From the NCBI GenBank assembly GCA_963717075.1, contig CAVQVI010000010.1:868001-932000 (forward strand): DNA of 64,000 nucleotides, read 5' to 3'. A program made the translations under genes and the position numbers. This document shows, piece after piece, positions 9,601 to 17,125 of this stretch; position 1 is the first letter of the stretch; each line of letters starts with the position of its first letter. Origin of the DNA: JBGOTP01 sp963717075. Its GTDB lineage: Bacteria; Acidobacteriota; Vicinamibacteria; Vicinamibacterales; CAVVIG01. Below the pieces are notes generated by a model. It was not told the origin of the DNA, made no database searches, and saw only the letters and a list, made by a program, of their open reading frames with translations.

Positions 9601-10504
9601 CTTGTCACAGCTCTATCAATTGCGAGGACGTGTTGGCCGCTCGGATCGTCCCGCATATGCGTACCTACTGATCCCGCCGGAGGAGAACCTGTCACCCGTC
9701 GCGAAGAAGCGGCTGGCCGCGATCAAGGAGTTCAGCGACCTTGGCAGCGGGTTCCGCGTCGCGGCGCTGGACCTGGAGATCCGCGGTGCCGGAAACTTGC
9801 TTGGCGGCGAACAGAGCGGTCATATCGAAGTGATTGGCTTCGAAATGTACATGAAGTTGCTCGAACAGACCGTTCGAGAGCTGAAGGGCGAAGACCTGGA
9901 AGACGACGTTCGGGCAACCGTGAATCTGAGGGTGGATCTTCGTATTGATGAGGCGTACGTGCCGGACATGAACCAGCGGCTGATGCTCTACCGGAAGGTG
10001 GCCGCCGCCCGGCGGGCGGACGATATCGACCGCGTTCTCGATGAAGCCGTCGATCGATACGGACCACTGCCGCCCTCCCTGCTCAATCTCGCCGACTACG
10101 GCCGGATTCGGGTCATGGCGGATCGGTTGGGTGTCGAAGCCATCGACCGGGACGCGCGTACCGTCGTCATAAAGTTCAGACCGCAGGCGAGGGTCGATCC
10201 CGTGAGGCTCGTCGCGCTGGTGCGGCAGCGTCCCGAACTCACGCTCGTCCCGCCTGCGGCCCTGAGGCTGTCGCTTCGAGAGGGTGAGAGTCCGAATGTC
10301 CGGCCGCCAAGCGCTGATCTCAAGAAAGGTTCGCGGTCGTCAGCCGCTCCATCCTGGTGGACTGCTCGGGCCCGCACGGGCGAGGTCAAGCCAGGCTTCA
10401 CCAAGGAGGAGATCCTCCGGCCCAAAAGGGACGATCCCCGAGCGGAAGGGGGCATCTTCGAACGAGTCGGCGGATTATTGAGCGAGCTGCTCGATCGGGT
10501 ATAA
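6693..10504 (+). CDS. mfd: Transcription-repair coupling factor Mfd, with an internal palindrome-repeat array and one frameshift
   Basis: ATP-dependent translocase that removes RNA polymerase stalled at DNA damage and recruits UvrA. The N-terminal UvrB-like part is present (HGEFAIRGGILDVFPPGEPS). The RNA-polymerase-interacting region shows VGDLVVHVDHGIGAFVGL. The helicase core has GDVGYGKTE (Walker A), VVDEEQRFGV, TATPIPRTLNMSL, VENGLDIPNANT and QLRGRVGRSDRPAYAYLL; a D7-like end follows. Between the UvrB-like and RNAP parts the gene holds about 6.8 units of a 42-bp repeat. The first unit is 41 bp, and the missing base creates a TAG at 7728. Restoring it joins both parts in frame. TTG 6693 or GTG 6696 is the start. 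Confidence 0.93.
7686..7972. repeat. 42-bp tandem repeat array made of REP-like palindromes, inside mfd
   Basis: Seven tandem units begin at 7686, 7727, 7769, 7811, 7853, 7895 and 7937; the last is cut short. Each unit is GTAGGCCCGACCTTGAGG plus a GTCGGGC-like arm and a spacer ending CGCTCCGCTC. The palindrome core is the one seen between atpG and atpD. Full units are 42 bp (14 codons) and encode a repeating VGPTLRPGEHAAPL peptide; unit 1 is 41 bp. Middle units carry GCCGGACG in place of GTCGGGCG, which weakens the hairpin. The first and last units keep the GTCGGGC arm. Confidence 0.95.
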
Positions 10505-10577
10505 CATGTTCTCACGTAAAGAGTTTCCATGATGCAACGCATTTCTCTCGTGCCGCCGGCGGACTCTTGGTTGGCTG

Positions 10578-11600
10578 GTGCTGGCTCTGATGGCAGGGGT
10601 CGTTGCCGCCAGGGCCGAGATTATCGAACAGGTGCTTGTGAAGGTGAACGGCGAGATCTTCACGAAGACCGACCTGGAAACGCGCCAGGTCTCGGCGCTT
10701 CGCGCTCTGGGTCAGGCCGAGGCAGTGAACAAGCCGAACGACGCTGCGCTTCGCAAGATGCTCGACGACGTGACGCCGCAACTCATGGTGAGCATCATCG
10801 ATGAGATGCTGCTGGTTCAACGAGGCAAGGAGCTGGGTTACACGCTTGGCGACGAACAGTTCAAGAGCATCGTCGACAACATCAAGAAGGAAAACAAGAT
10901 CGAATCAGAGGAGGCCTTTCAGTCCGCTCTCAAGCAGGAAAACATGACGATGGCGGAGCTCAGAAGGAACCTCGAACGGCAGATGCTCGTGACCAATGTG
11001 ACGCGCAATGAAGTGCAGAGCAAGATTACCGTCTCCGAGGAGGACTCGCGGCGGTACTACAACGCGCATCTGAAGGACTTCACCACATCTCCCTCCGTCA
11101 CCTTGCGCGAAATCATGATCGCAGTGCCTTCCGGCAACGATGGAACACCTGCCGAAGCGAAGGCGAGGGCAAGAGCCGAGGCCATTCGAGCGCGCGCAAC
11201 GGCAGGCGAAAGCTTCGAGAAGCTGGCGTCCGAGCTGTCTGAAGCGCCGTCACGCGCCAATGGCGGGCTGATTGGTCCCCTCAGCCTCGACGACCTGGCC
11301 TCTCAGGTGCGCCAGACGATTGAGCCGCTCCAAGTCGGCGAGATCACAACGGTGCTCCGGACCTCCACGGGTTATCAGTTGCTCAAGCTGGAATCGTCGA
11401 CGCCGAGAGAGACGAAGCCTTTCGAGCAGGTGCGCGAATCGGTGTCGGAGCGGGTCTACCAAGAGAAGGAACGCGTGGAATCCAGGAAACACCTCGAGAA
11501 GCTTCGCCAGCAATCCATCATCGAGTGGAAGAGTCCCGATCTTCAAAAGGCGTTCGAAGCGGGCTTGGAAAAAGCGAAGGCGAGTAGCACGTCGCAGTGA
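10578..11600 (+). CDS. Periplasmic peptidyl-prolyl cis-trans isomerase, SurA/parvulin type
   Basis: Probable periplasmic chaperone for outer-membrane proteins. An N-terminal SurA-like helical domain (VLVKVNGEIFTKTDLETRQ, IDEMLLVQRGKELGY) precedes one parvulin domain (VTLREIMIAVPSG to TTVLRTSTGYQLLKLE). The C-terminus is helical and charged. GTG 10578 gives LALMAGVVAARA directly before the mature part, a poor signal peptide. Reading upstream in the same frame adds CRRRTLGWLV, a good n-region but without a start codon. ATG 10529 lies in another frame that would join after loss of one base near 10550. A one-base insertion in the leader is likely, making the true start 10529. The stop overlaps the next gene as GTGA. 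Confidence 0.85.
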   Translation: MLALMAGVVAARAEIIEQVLVKVNGEIFTKTDLETRQVSALRALGQAEAVNKPNDAALRKMLDDVTPQLMVSIIDEMLLVQRGKELGYTLGDEQFKSIVDNIKKENKIESEEAFQSALKQENMTMAELRRNLERQMLVTNVTRNEVQSKITVSEEDSRRYYNAHLKDFTTSPSVTLREIMIAVPSGNDGTPAEAKARARAEAIRARATAGESFEKLASELSEAPSRANGGLIGPLSLDDLASQVRQTIEPLQVGEITTVLRTSTGYQLLKLESSTPRETKPFEQVRESVSERVYQEKERVESRKHLEKLRQQSIIEWKSPDLQKAFEAGLEKAKASSTSQ

Positions 11601-12097
11601 GCTCCTCGCTCGAATGGTTTGCGGTCTGGACGCGCTCGCGCCACGAGCAGGTTGTGCGGGAACAGCTCGAGACGAGGCGCATTGAAGCCTTTCTCCCCAC
11701 CGTCACACGCTGGAGTCGCTGGAAGGATCGGAAGAAGAAGATTGATTGGCCGCTGTTCCCCGGCTATTGTTTCGCTCGCTTCGATTCGGACAACTCATTG
11801 CCGATCTTGAAGTGCACGGGCGTTGTCAGCATCGTGTCATTCGCTGGAAAACCGGTTCCGATCCCGCCATATGAGCTGGACAGTATCAGGCAGCTCGTGA
11901 ACAGCGAGTTGCAGTACGATCCCTGTCCCATGGTTCATGAAGGCATGATGGTCGAAGTGGTTCACGGCGTGCTCCGGGGCGTGGTTGGACGACTGGTGCG
12001 CAAGGACGTGCAGAAAGCGCGTCTCGTCTTATCGGTGAATCTCATCGGTCAGGCCGTTTCAGTTGAAGTGGACGCGGCGGACGTGAAACCCTACTAG
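11597..12097 (+). CDS. NusG/RfaH-family transcription antiterminator (UpxY-like)
   Basis: Paralogue of NusG that likely modifies RNA polymerase to read through long operons, as RfaH and UpxY do for polysaccharide loci. It is 166 residues. The NGN domain starts WFAVWTRSRHEQVVREQLE and contains WPLFPGYCFARF. A KOW-type end is visible at EGMMVEVVHGVLRGVVGRLV. It begins at GTG 11597, overlapping the SurA-like stop. A housekeeping nusG would sit with secE and ribosomal genes, so this is a specialised paralogue; control of the polysaccharide genes is inference. A perfect palindrome follows the stop. Confidence 0.85.
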   Translation: MSSSLEWFAVWTRSRHEQVVREQLETRRIEAFLPTVTRWSRWKDRKKKIDWPLFPGYCFARFDSDNSLPILKCTGVVSIVSFAGKPVPIPPYELDSIRQLVNSELQYDPCPMVHEGMMVEVVHGVLRGVVGRLVRKDVQKARLVLSVNLIGQAVSVEVDAADVKPY

Positions 12098-12103
12098 CTC
12101 CTC

Positions 12104-12131
12104 GTACGCCCGACCTTTAGGTCGGGCGTAC
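12104..12131. repeat. Single REP-like palindrome, 28 bp
   Basis: Inverted repeat GTACGCCCGACC with loop TTTA and the complementary arm GGTCGGGCGTAC. All 12 arm pairs match. It sits between the antiterminator stop and the dihydrouridine synthase start and belongs to the same family as the clusters at 1.9 and 7.7 kb. It could act as a hairpin on the mRNA; there is no following T-run, so it is not a typical intrinsic terminator. Confidence 0.9.
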
Positions 12132-12158
12132 TGCCACTGCGGACAATTGCTTGTTGCC

Positions 12159-13211
12159 ATGAAAATCGGCTCGGTGGAGCTTGCCTCGCCCTTCGCGGTT
12201 GCACCCATGGCGGGCATGACCGACACGGCATTCCGTCGCCTGGTCAAGCGCCATGGCGGCTGTGGTCTCGTTGTCACTGAGATGGTGAGCGCCGAGGGAC
12301 TGGTGCGCGGGATCGACCGCACCCTCGAGTACGCCGAGTTCACGGACGAAGAGCGGCCGGTCTCGGTACAGATATTCGGCGGCGACCCCGTCAAGATGGC
12401 GGCCGCGGCACAGATCGTCGAAGGTTTGGGCGCTGACATCGTGGACGTGAACATGGGATGCCCGGTGCCGAAAATCGCCAAGCACAACGCCGGCTGCAGT
12501 CTGATGCGCGAACCGGCGCACGCGGCAGCGGTGATCGCGGCTATGGCGAGGAGCGTGACGATTCCTGTCACTGTCAAGATGCGCGCTGGCTGGAACGACA
12601 CGGAACGGAACGCGGCCGTGCTGGCGCACATGGCACAGGACGCCGGAGCGGCGGCCGTGGCGGTTCACGGACGGACGGCCGCGCAAAGCTACAGCGGCGC
12701 TGCGGATTGGGATCTGGTCGCTCAAATCGCCGATGCGCTGTCGATCCCCGTGTTCGGCAGCGGTGACTGCGTGGAGCCGGACCAGGTCGTCGAACGTCTC
12801 AGAAGCGGCGTTGATGGTGTACTTGTTGGGCGCGGTGTGCTGCGGAACCCGTGGATTCTGGCGCAGGCCGTCGACCTGGCCGAGGGGCGCGCTCCGCGCG
12901 AAGTTACTCCTGCCGATCGTGGGCGGTTTCTCCTCGAGTACATCGAGTTGCTGTTGACTGAGCGGGTTCACGATTCTGGCGCGCGCACACTCGCCTCACT
13001 CCATCACACCATCACGACATCACCGAGCCATTCCGCCACTCCAGCCCACGACCGGTGGGTCGTGAACAAGCTTCGCGCGCTGGCGTCGTGGTACACGAAA
13101 GGGCTCGAGAACGGTTCCCATCTCCGGAGCGCGATCAACGCCGCCGACTCCATCGACCGGGTTCGAGGCCACATCAACAGCTTTTTCGCACTCCAACTCG
13201 CCGCGGTCTGA
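12159..13211 (+). CDS. dusB: tRNA-dihydrouridine synthase (DusB-like)
   Basis: FMN enzyme reducing uridine to dihydrouridine in tRNA. The fold starts LASPFAVAPMAGMTDTAFRR. NMGCPVPKIAKHNAGCSLMR carries the catalytic Cys region, TVKMRAGW and VHGRTAAQSYSGAADWD follow, and VFGSGDC plus GVDGVLVGRGVLRNPWI are the phosphate-binding end. The start ATG 12159 gives MKIGSVELASPF. An in-frame TTG at 12147 is less likely. It is 350 residues, normal for the family, and intact. Confidence 0.93.
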   Translation: MKIGSVELASPFAVAPMAGMTDTAFRRLVKRHGGCGLVVTEMVSAEGLVRGIDRTLEYAEFTDEERPVSVQIFGGDPVKMAAAAQIVEGLGADIVDVNMGCPVPKIAKHNAGCSLMREPAHAAAVIAAMARSVTIPVTVKMRAGWNDTERNAAVLAHMAQDAGAAAVAVHGRTAAQSYSGAADWDLVAQIADALSIPVFGSGDCVEPDQVVERLRSGVDGVLVGRGVLRNPWILAQAVDLAEGRAPREVTPADRGRFLLEYIELLLTERVHDSGARTLASLHHTITTSPSHSATPAHDRWVVNKLRALASWYTKGLENGSHLRSAINAADSIDRVRGHINSFFALQLAAV

Positions 13212-13279
13212 TTGACACAACAACCGAGCTCGGCGTCCCCAGGCAGGTGGCCTGGCCGTGCTCCTGCAGGCCCGCGACT

Positions 13280-13298
13280 GCGCGACTAAAGGTCGCGC
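13280..13298. repeat. Short palindrome, diverged REP-like unit
   Basis: GCGCGACTAAAGGTCGCGC forms an imperfect hairpin between the dihydrouridine synthase gene and the lipoprotein gene. It shares the GACC/GGTC centre and the AAAG loop region with the main palindrome family, but its outer arms are GCGC rather than GCCC. Confidence 0.6.
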
Positions 13299-13333
13299 CT
13301 CTCAGTGACGACATCCTTACTGAGACCTGTATT

Positions 13334-13981
13334 GTGACGCTGCCTGCATTCGGGCGATCGGCTGCGGTTCAGCGCCGCATCGGTGTCATGGCGCTCGTGT
13401 GCGCGCTGTGTGCCGCCTGCGCACGATCGCCTGAACACCAACAGATCGAACCCCAGTACGACAAGCAAACGGGCCGGTTGCGGCTGCTGAAGTACGACGG
13501 CAACCGCAACGGCAAGGTCGACGCGATCAGCTACATGGACGGGTCGAGGGTCCTGCGAATCGAGATTGACAAGGACGAGGACGGTCGGGTGGATCGGTGG
13601 GAGTACTATGACGCCCAGCAGAATCTGGTGAAGGTTGGCTTCTCTCGATCGGGCGACGGGAAGGAAGACGCCTGGTCATATGCAGCGGCTGATGGCACTC
13701 CTGTTCGACTGGAGATCTCGACGCATGGTGACGGCAAAGTCACGCGGACCGAGTACTACGAGAAGGGCGCGATCGTCAGGGCCGAGGAAGACAGCGACGG
13801 GGACGGCGCGATCGACAGGTGGGAGACGTACAGCGACGCGGGATCAGAGAGCCGCCTCGTGTCCGTGGCGTTCGACACGGGTCACCATGGTCGACCGGAC
13901 CGGCGCCTGACGTACGAGGCGGACGGCGCAGTTCGAGTCGAAGTGGACCCTGACGGCGACGGCAGGTTCGTCCTTCCTTGA
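13334..13981 (+). CDS. Putative lipoprotein with Asp-rich calcium-binding-like repeats
   Basis: A predicted exported protein of 215 residues. GTG 13334 gives an n-region with arginines (QRRIGV) and a hydrophobic stretch MALVCALCAAC, where the last Cys could be lipidated; the lipobox is weak. A shorter start is ATG 13388. The rest consists of about seven units of roughly 27 residues, each with a DxDxDG-type loop and an aromatic strand. Examples are DKDEDGRVDRWEYYD, DSDGDGAIDRWETY and DPDGDGRF. This resembles the thrombospondin type 3 or EF-hand-like calcium loops of secreted proteins. It is 25 bases upstream of the barrel gene, probably one operon. Function unknown. Confidence 0.75.
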   Translation: MTLPAFGRSAAVQRRIGVMALVCALCAACARSPEHQQIEPQYDKQTGRLRLLKYDGNRNGKVDAISYMDGSRVLRIEIDKDEDGRVDRWEYYDAQQNLVKVGFSRSGDGKEDAWSYAAADGTPVRLEISTHGDGKVTRTEYYEKGAIVRAEEDSDGDGAIDRWETYSDAGSESRLVSVAFDTGHHGRPDRRLTYEADGAVRVEVDPDGDGRFVLP

Positions 13982-14006
13982 GCGCTCTTTTCTGATCAGC
14001 GGTCTG

Positions 14007-15260
14007 ATGTCCCAGGATGCAAGCGTGCTCCGAAACCTTTTGACGTGGTCATTGGTCTGCGTCCTGTGGACGGGGGTCGCCGCCGCCCAGTCGCCCCCCG
14101 TCCTCCCAGACGCCCCAGACGCCCCTGACCAAGCGACCGCCCATGTCCGGCTCGGTCCGTTCTGGATCAAGCCCACTCTGGCACTCACGGACGGAGGGAT
14201 AGAGACGAACGTCTTCAACGAGGCCGAATCCGACCTGCCTGAGCAGGATGTCACGTTCACGTTCACTCCTGGCGCCAGGGCGTGGATGGGATTCGGGCCG
14301 ACGTGGATCAGCGGCGGGGTCAAGGACGATCTCATTTGGTACAAGGAATTCTCGAGCGAGCGCGCGGTCAACGCCAGCTACAACCTTGGATGGTTCGTGC
14401 CGCTCTCCCGCATGAGGTTCAGTGTCGGGGGCAACTGGGCGAGAACGCGTGCGCGTCCGGGATTCGAGATCGACGAGCGGGCCGATCGTGCGGAACGGGC
14501 GTTCAGTGGATCGGTTGAACTGCGTGCGTTGTCGAAGACGCTCATTGGCGTCCGCGCAGAGCGCCGAAAGGTCGACTTCGACGAGGGCGAAACCTTTCTT
14601 GGGACCGACCTCCGTGACGAGCTGAATCGTACCCAAACCGCGGCGGCTGTCACGCTGCGGCACGAGTTGACGCCGCTGACGAGCCTGACATTCGATCTGT
14701 CGAGGATTCAGGATCGCTTCGAGTTTTCACCGCTTCGCGACGGCGACGCCACCGAGATCGCGGGTGGCGTCGCGTTTACTCCCGATGCGCTCATCAGCGG
14801 CTCGGCGAAGGTGGGTTACCGGAATTTCAATCCACTCGACGCCGGTGTGCCGGAGTTCCGAGGCGGCACGATGGCCGCGAACCTCTTGTACGTGGCGAGG
14901 GATTCGACGAGGTTGAGGTTCCAGGCTAGCCGGGACATCCAGTTTTCCTACGATGTCAATCAGCCGTATTACCTGCTGACCGGCGCCACCGTCTCAGTGC
15001 TGCAACAAATCTACGGCCCGGTCGATGTCGAAGTGCGCCTGATGCGAGAGCGCCTCTCGTACCGGGACCGCGCCGGCGTTTCGGTGGAAGTCCCCAACAG
15101 AATCGATCGCGTGCGCAGCTTCGGCGCGGGCATCGGGTATCGCCTGCGCGAAGAGCTTCGCGTGGCCGTCAACATCGATCACCAGAAACGCGAATCCGAA
15201 ATCGAAAGCCGTAGTTATAGCGGGCTTCGATACGGGACCGCGGTGACGTACGGATTCTGA
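14007..15260 (+). CDS. Outer-membrane beta-barrel protein, exopolysaccharide-locus type
   Basis: 417 residues with a signal peptide (LLTWSLVCVLWTGVAAAQS). About a dozen amphipathic strands follow, alternating aromatic and polar residues, for example RMRFSVGGNWARTRARPGF and GSAKVGYRNFNP. It ends in a terminal Phe (GLRYGTAVTYGF), as barrel proteins recognised by BamA do. An acidic, proline-rich linker (PPVLPDAPDAPDQ) follows the signal. Similar barrels are found in exopolysaccharide loci, so a role in glycan exit is plausible but inferred. The start ATG 14007 is 25 bases after the lipoprotein stop. The last 21 bases of the gene and flank are duplicated just downstream. Confidence 0.8.
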   Translation: MSQDASVLRNLLTWSLVCVLWTGVAAAQSPPVLPDAPDAPDQATAHVRLGPFWIKPTLALTDGGIETNVFNEAESDLPEQDVTFTFTPGARAWMGFGPTWISGGVKDDLIWYKEFSSERAVNASYNLGWFVPLSRMRFSVGGNWARTRARPGFEIDERADRAERAFSGSVELRALSKTLIGVRAERRKVDFDEGETFLGTDLRDELNRTQTAAAVTLRHELTPLTSLTFDLSRIQDRFEFSPLRDGDATEIAGGVAFTPDALISGSAKVGYRNFNPLDAGVPEFRGGTMAANLLYVARDSTRLRFQASRDIQFSYDVNQPYYLLTGATVSVLQQIYGPVDVEVRLMRERLSYRDRAGVSVEVPNRIDRVRSFGAGIGYRLREELRVAVNIDHQKRESEIESRSYSGLRYGTAVTYGF

Positions 15261-15303
15261 ACGGCGACGCCAGCGGCCTGCAGTGACGTACGGATTCTGA
15301 ACG
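15243..15303. repeat. 21-bp direct duplication of the barrel gene's 3' end
   Basis: The sequence GTGACGTACGGATTCTGAAC occurs at 15243 and again at 15283, 40 bases apart, each followed by G. The first copy carries the last codons and stop of the barrel gene; the second is non-coding. It looks like a local slippage or unequal-exchange scar. Confidence 0.85.
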
Positions 15304-15334
15304 CCAACGGTGGGCAACGCCAAGACGTTTGTCG

Positions 15335-15420
15335 GCCCGAGCGTAGGCCCGAGCGTAGGCCCGAGCTTTAGCTCGGGCGTGATGAAGGTTGTAGGCCCGA
15401 GCTTCAGCTCGGGCGTGATG
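15335..15420. repeat. REP-like palindromes, second subfamily (GCCCGAGC core)
   Basis: Two palindromes GCCCGAGC-TTTA/TTCA-GCTCGGGC lie at 15359-15378 and 15395-15414, each followed by GTGATG. They are preceded by two extra half-units GTAGGCCCGAGC. This family differs from the GCCCGACC type by one symmetric base pair in the arm. The cluster sits between the convergent barrel gene and the sigma-54 activator gene. Confidence 0.9.
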
Positions 15421-15455
15421 GAGACCGTCGAGACACGCTGGATACCGACGGACGT

Positions 15456-16619
15456 TCAAACCACCGCAGCTGTTGAGCGGGACGCATGCAACGGAGCACG
15501 GGCCACACGATAGTGCTTGAACGGAAGATGACACTCGTGCTTCCGAAGAAAGCTCAGAAAGCGCTTGTAGTCTTCATCCGGCATTCCGAACAGGCGCGTG
15601 AGCAGCCGGTAGTTGCCGCGCGTGTTTTCCAAGCCTATCTGGACGATCTTCCGGAGATCCTCCCGAGTCAAATCCCGAGCCATGAACTCTGGGTAGACAA
15701 GGGACCAGAAGCTCTCATGGCGCTCCAGCATTTGCGCGACCAGTTCTTCGGCGATGAGCCGGCGAGCGGGTTGGGCTGCTGACGCTGCCGTCACCGCGAC
15801 GGTCGAACGCGATGCGCGAGGGAGCACCTCGGAGGGTAACGCGGATGTGCCGATGACCTGTCCATTTGCTTTGAGGACGAGCCGTTCCACGACATTCCTC
15901 AATTCGCGGACATTTCCGGGCCACGCGTGCGCCGTCAAGACGTCCATCGCCGCAGGAGCGATGGACGGTGGCGTGACGCCGTGCTGGCGGCTGCACGACT
16001 CGAGAAAATAGTCAACGAGCAGCGGAATGTCGTTCACGCGTTCCCGCAGGGGCGGAATGCTCAAACGAACCACGTTCAGCCGGAAGTACAGGTCCTCACG
16101 GAATGCTCCCGAAGCTATCTGTACCTGGAGGTCCCGATTGGTCGCGGTCACCAGGCGCACGTTGACCCGTGTATGTGATCGCGCGGCCCCGATGCGCTGG
16201 ATCTCGCCCGTTTCGAGGAAGCGAAGCAGAACGACCTGCATGCGCATACTCATTTCCCCGACCTCATCGAGGAACACGGTGCCGTTCTGAGCTTGCTCCA
16301 GCAGACCTGCTTTGTCCCGGTACGCCCCAGTGAAGCTGCCGCGTGTATGTCCGAACAGTTCCGATTCGAGCAGTGAATCCGGTACGCCGGCGCAGTTCAC
16401 CGTGACGAGGTTGCCGTTGGATCGCTGGCTTCGCTGATGAATGAGGCGAGCCACGACTTCCTTGCCGACGCCGGTTTCGCCAGTGATCAGCACCTTGGCG
16501 TCGGATCGAGCCGCGCAGTCGATATCTGCTTCGATGGCCTGGATGGCGTCGCTGCGACCGACCAGTCGAACCTCCGGGCGGGATGCGAATGGGACCGTTC
16601 GGAACCTATCGAGGGACAT
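15456..16619 (-). CDS. Sigma-54-dependent transcriptional activator without receiver domain (paralogue 1)
   Basis: AAA+ enhancer-binding protein that opens sigma-54 promoters. Walker A GETGVGKE is at about residues 47-54, the sigma-54 contact loop is GSFTGA (usual GAFTGA) at 94-99, and Walker B is GTVFLDEVGE. AWPGNVRELRNVVERL marks the end of the ATPase. There is no N-terminal sensor beyond about 20 residues. The C-terminus has a helical segment (ESFWSLVYPEFM) and then a Fis-like helix-turn-helix in unusual form, NYRLLTRLFGMPDEDYKRFL. It is divergent from its paralogue at 17.1 kb across a 506-base gap. The lack of a receiver suggests control by expression or a partner. The frame is intact. 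Confidence 0.9.
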   Translation of the reverse strand: MSLDRFRTVPFASRPEVRLVGRSDAIQAIEADIDCAARSDAKVLITGETGVGKEVVARLIHQRSQRSNGNLVTVNCAGVPDSLLESELFGHTRGSFTGAYRDKAGLLEQAQNGTVFLDEVGEMSMRMQVVLLRFLETGEIQRIGAARSHTRVNVRLVTATNRDLQVQIASGAFREDLYFRLNVVRLSIPPLRERVNDIPLLVDYFLESCSRQHGVTPPSIAPAAMDVLTAHAWPGNVRELRNVVERLVLKANGQVIGTSALPSEVLPRASRSTVAVTAASAAQPARRLIAEELVAQMLERHESFWSLVYPEFMARDLTREDLRKIVQIGLENTRGNYRLLTRLFGMPDEDYKRFLSFLRKHECHLPFKHYRVARAPLHASRSTAAVV

Positions 16620-17125
16620 CGTTACCTCCCGAAGTCACCCAGGGCCGCGCAAGAAAGGCAACTCAGAGGGAGACATCGTAACAGACACAGTCCCCCTTCC
16701 GTCAACGTACAGACGTGTAACGTTTCACAGAATTTCCTACAACTCGGTCAACAGAAGTGACGATTTTACAAGTAGTTAGGATCTTGTTCTGATGACGGAT
16801 GCTCGATCCGTGGAAGCGCGCGTAGAGCGACCATTGAGCGAATCGAAGACTTCTCGTGACCGGCATCCAGGTGCCCTTTTCGCATTCACGCTGCTGCACA
16901 AAGTCTGCGAAGATCCGGACTTTGTTCACTCATCAGCCAGAGCAACGACGATTTCCTTGGCGATGCCCAGAGGCGGTTTCTGAACACCAATCCACCGCAA
17001 TCGACTCCAGCGTATAGACATATCGACGGGCCGTCCGTAAGGGACGTGTCGGACATGTCCTTGCAGTTTCGCGTTCTTGAAGAATCCGGACTTTTGTGGC
17101 ACCTTCTGGCCAATGAGCGATTGAA
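16620..17125. other. 506-base divergent intergenic region between two sigma-54 activators
   Basis: No gene is seen here. The region must hold promoters for both activator genes. It contains a perfect dyad at 16898-16925 and a second copy of the element ATCCGGACTTT at 17084-17094 (first copy 16913-16923, inside the dyad). I looked for a -24/-12 promoter. TGGCACCTTCTGGCC near 17096 has the wrong spacing between GG and GC, so none is called. Confidence 0.7.
16898..16925. promoter_or_regulatory. Perfect 8-bp dyad in the activator intergenic region, possible operator
   Basis: ACAAAGTC, 12 bases, then GACTTTGT form an exact inverted repeat. Enhancer-binding proteins bind dyads of this size and spacing upstream of their targets, and a related half (ATCCGGACTTT) recurs 171 bases downstream near the second activator start. 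Binding is inferred only from symmetry and position. Confidence 0.5.

Noticed and set aside
17090..17115. A -24/-12 sigma-54 promoter at TGGCACCTTCTGGCC
   Set aside because: Distance from GG to GC is one base short and the -12 lacks TTGC; placed too close to the start codon.
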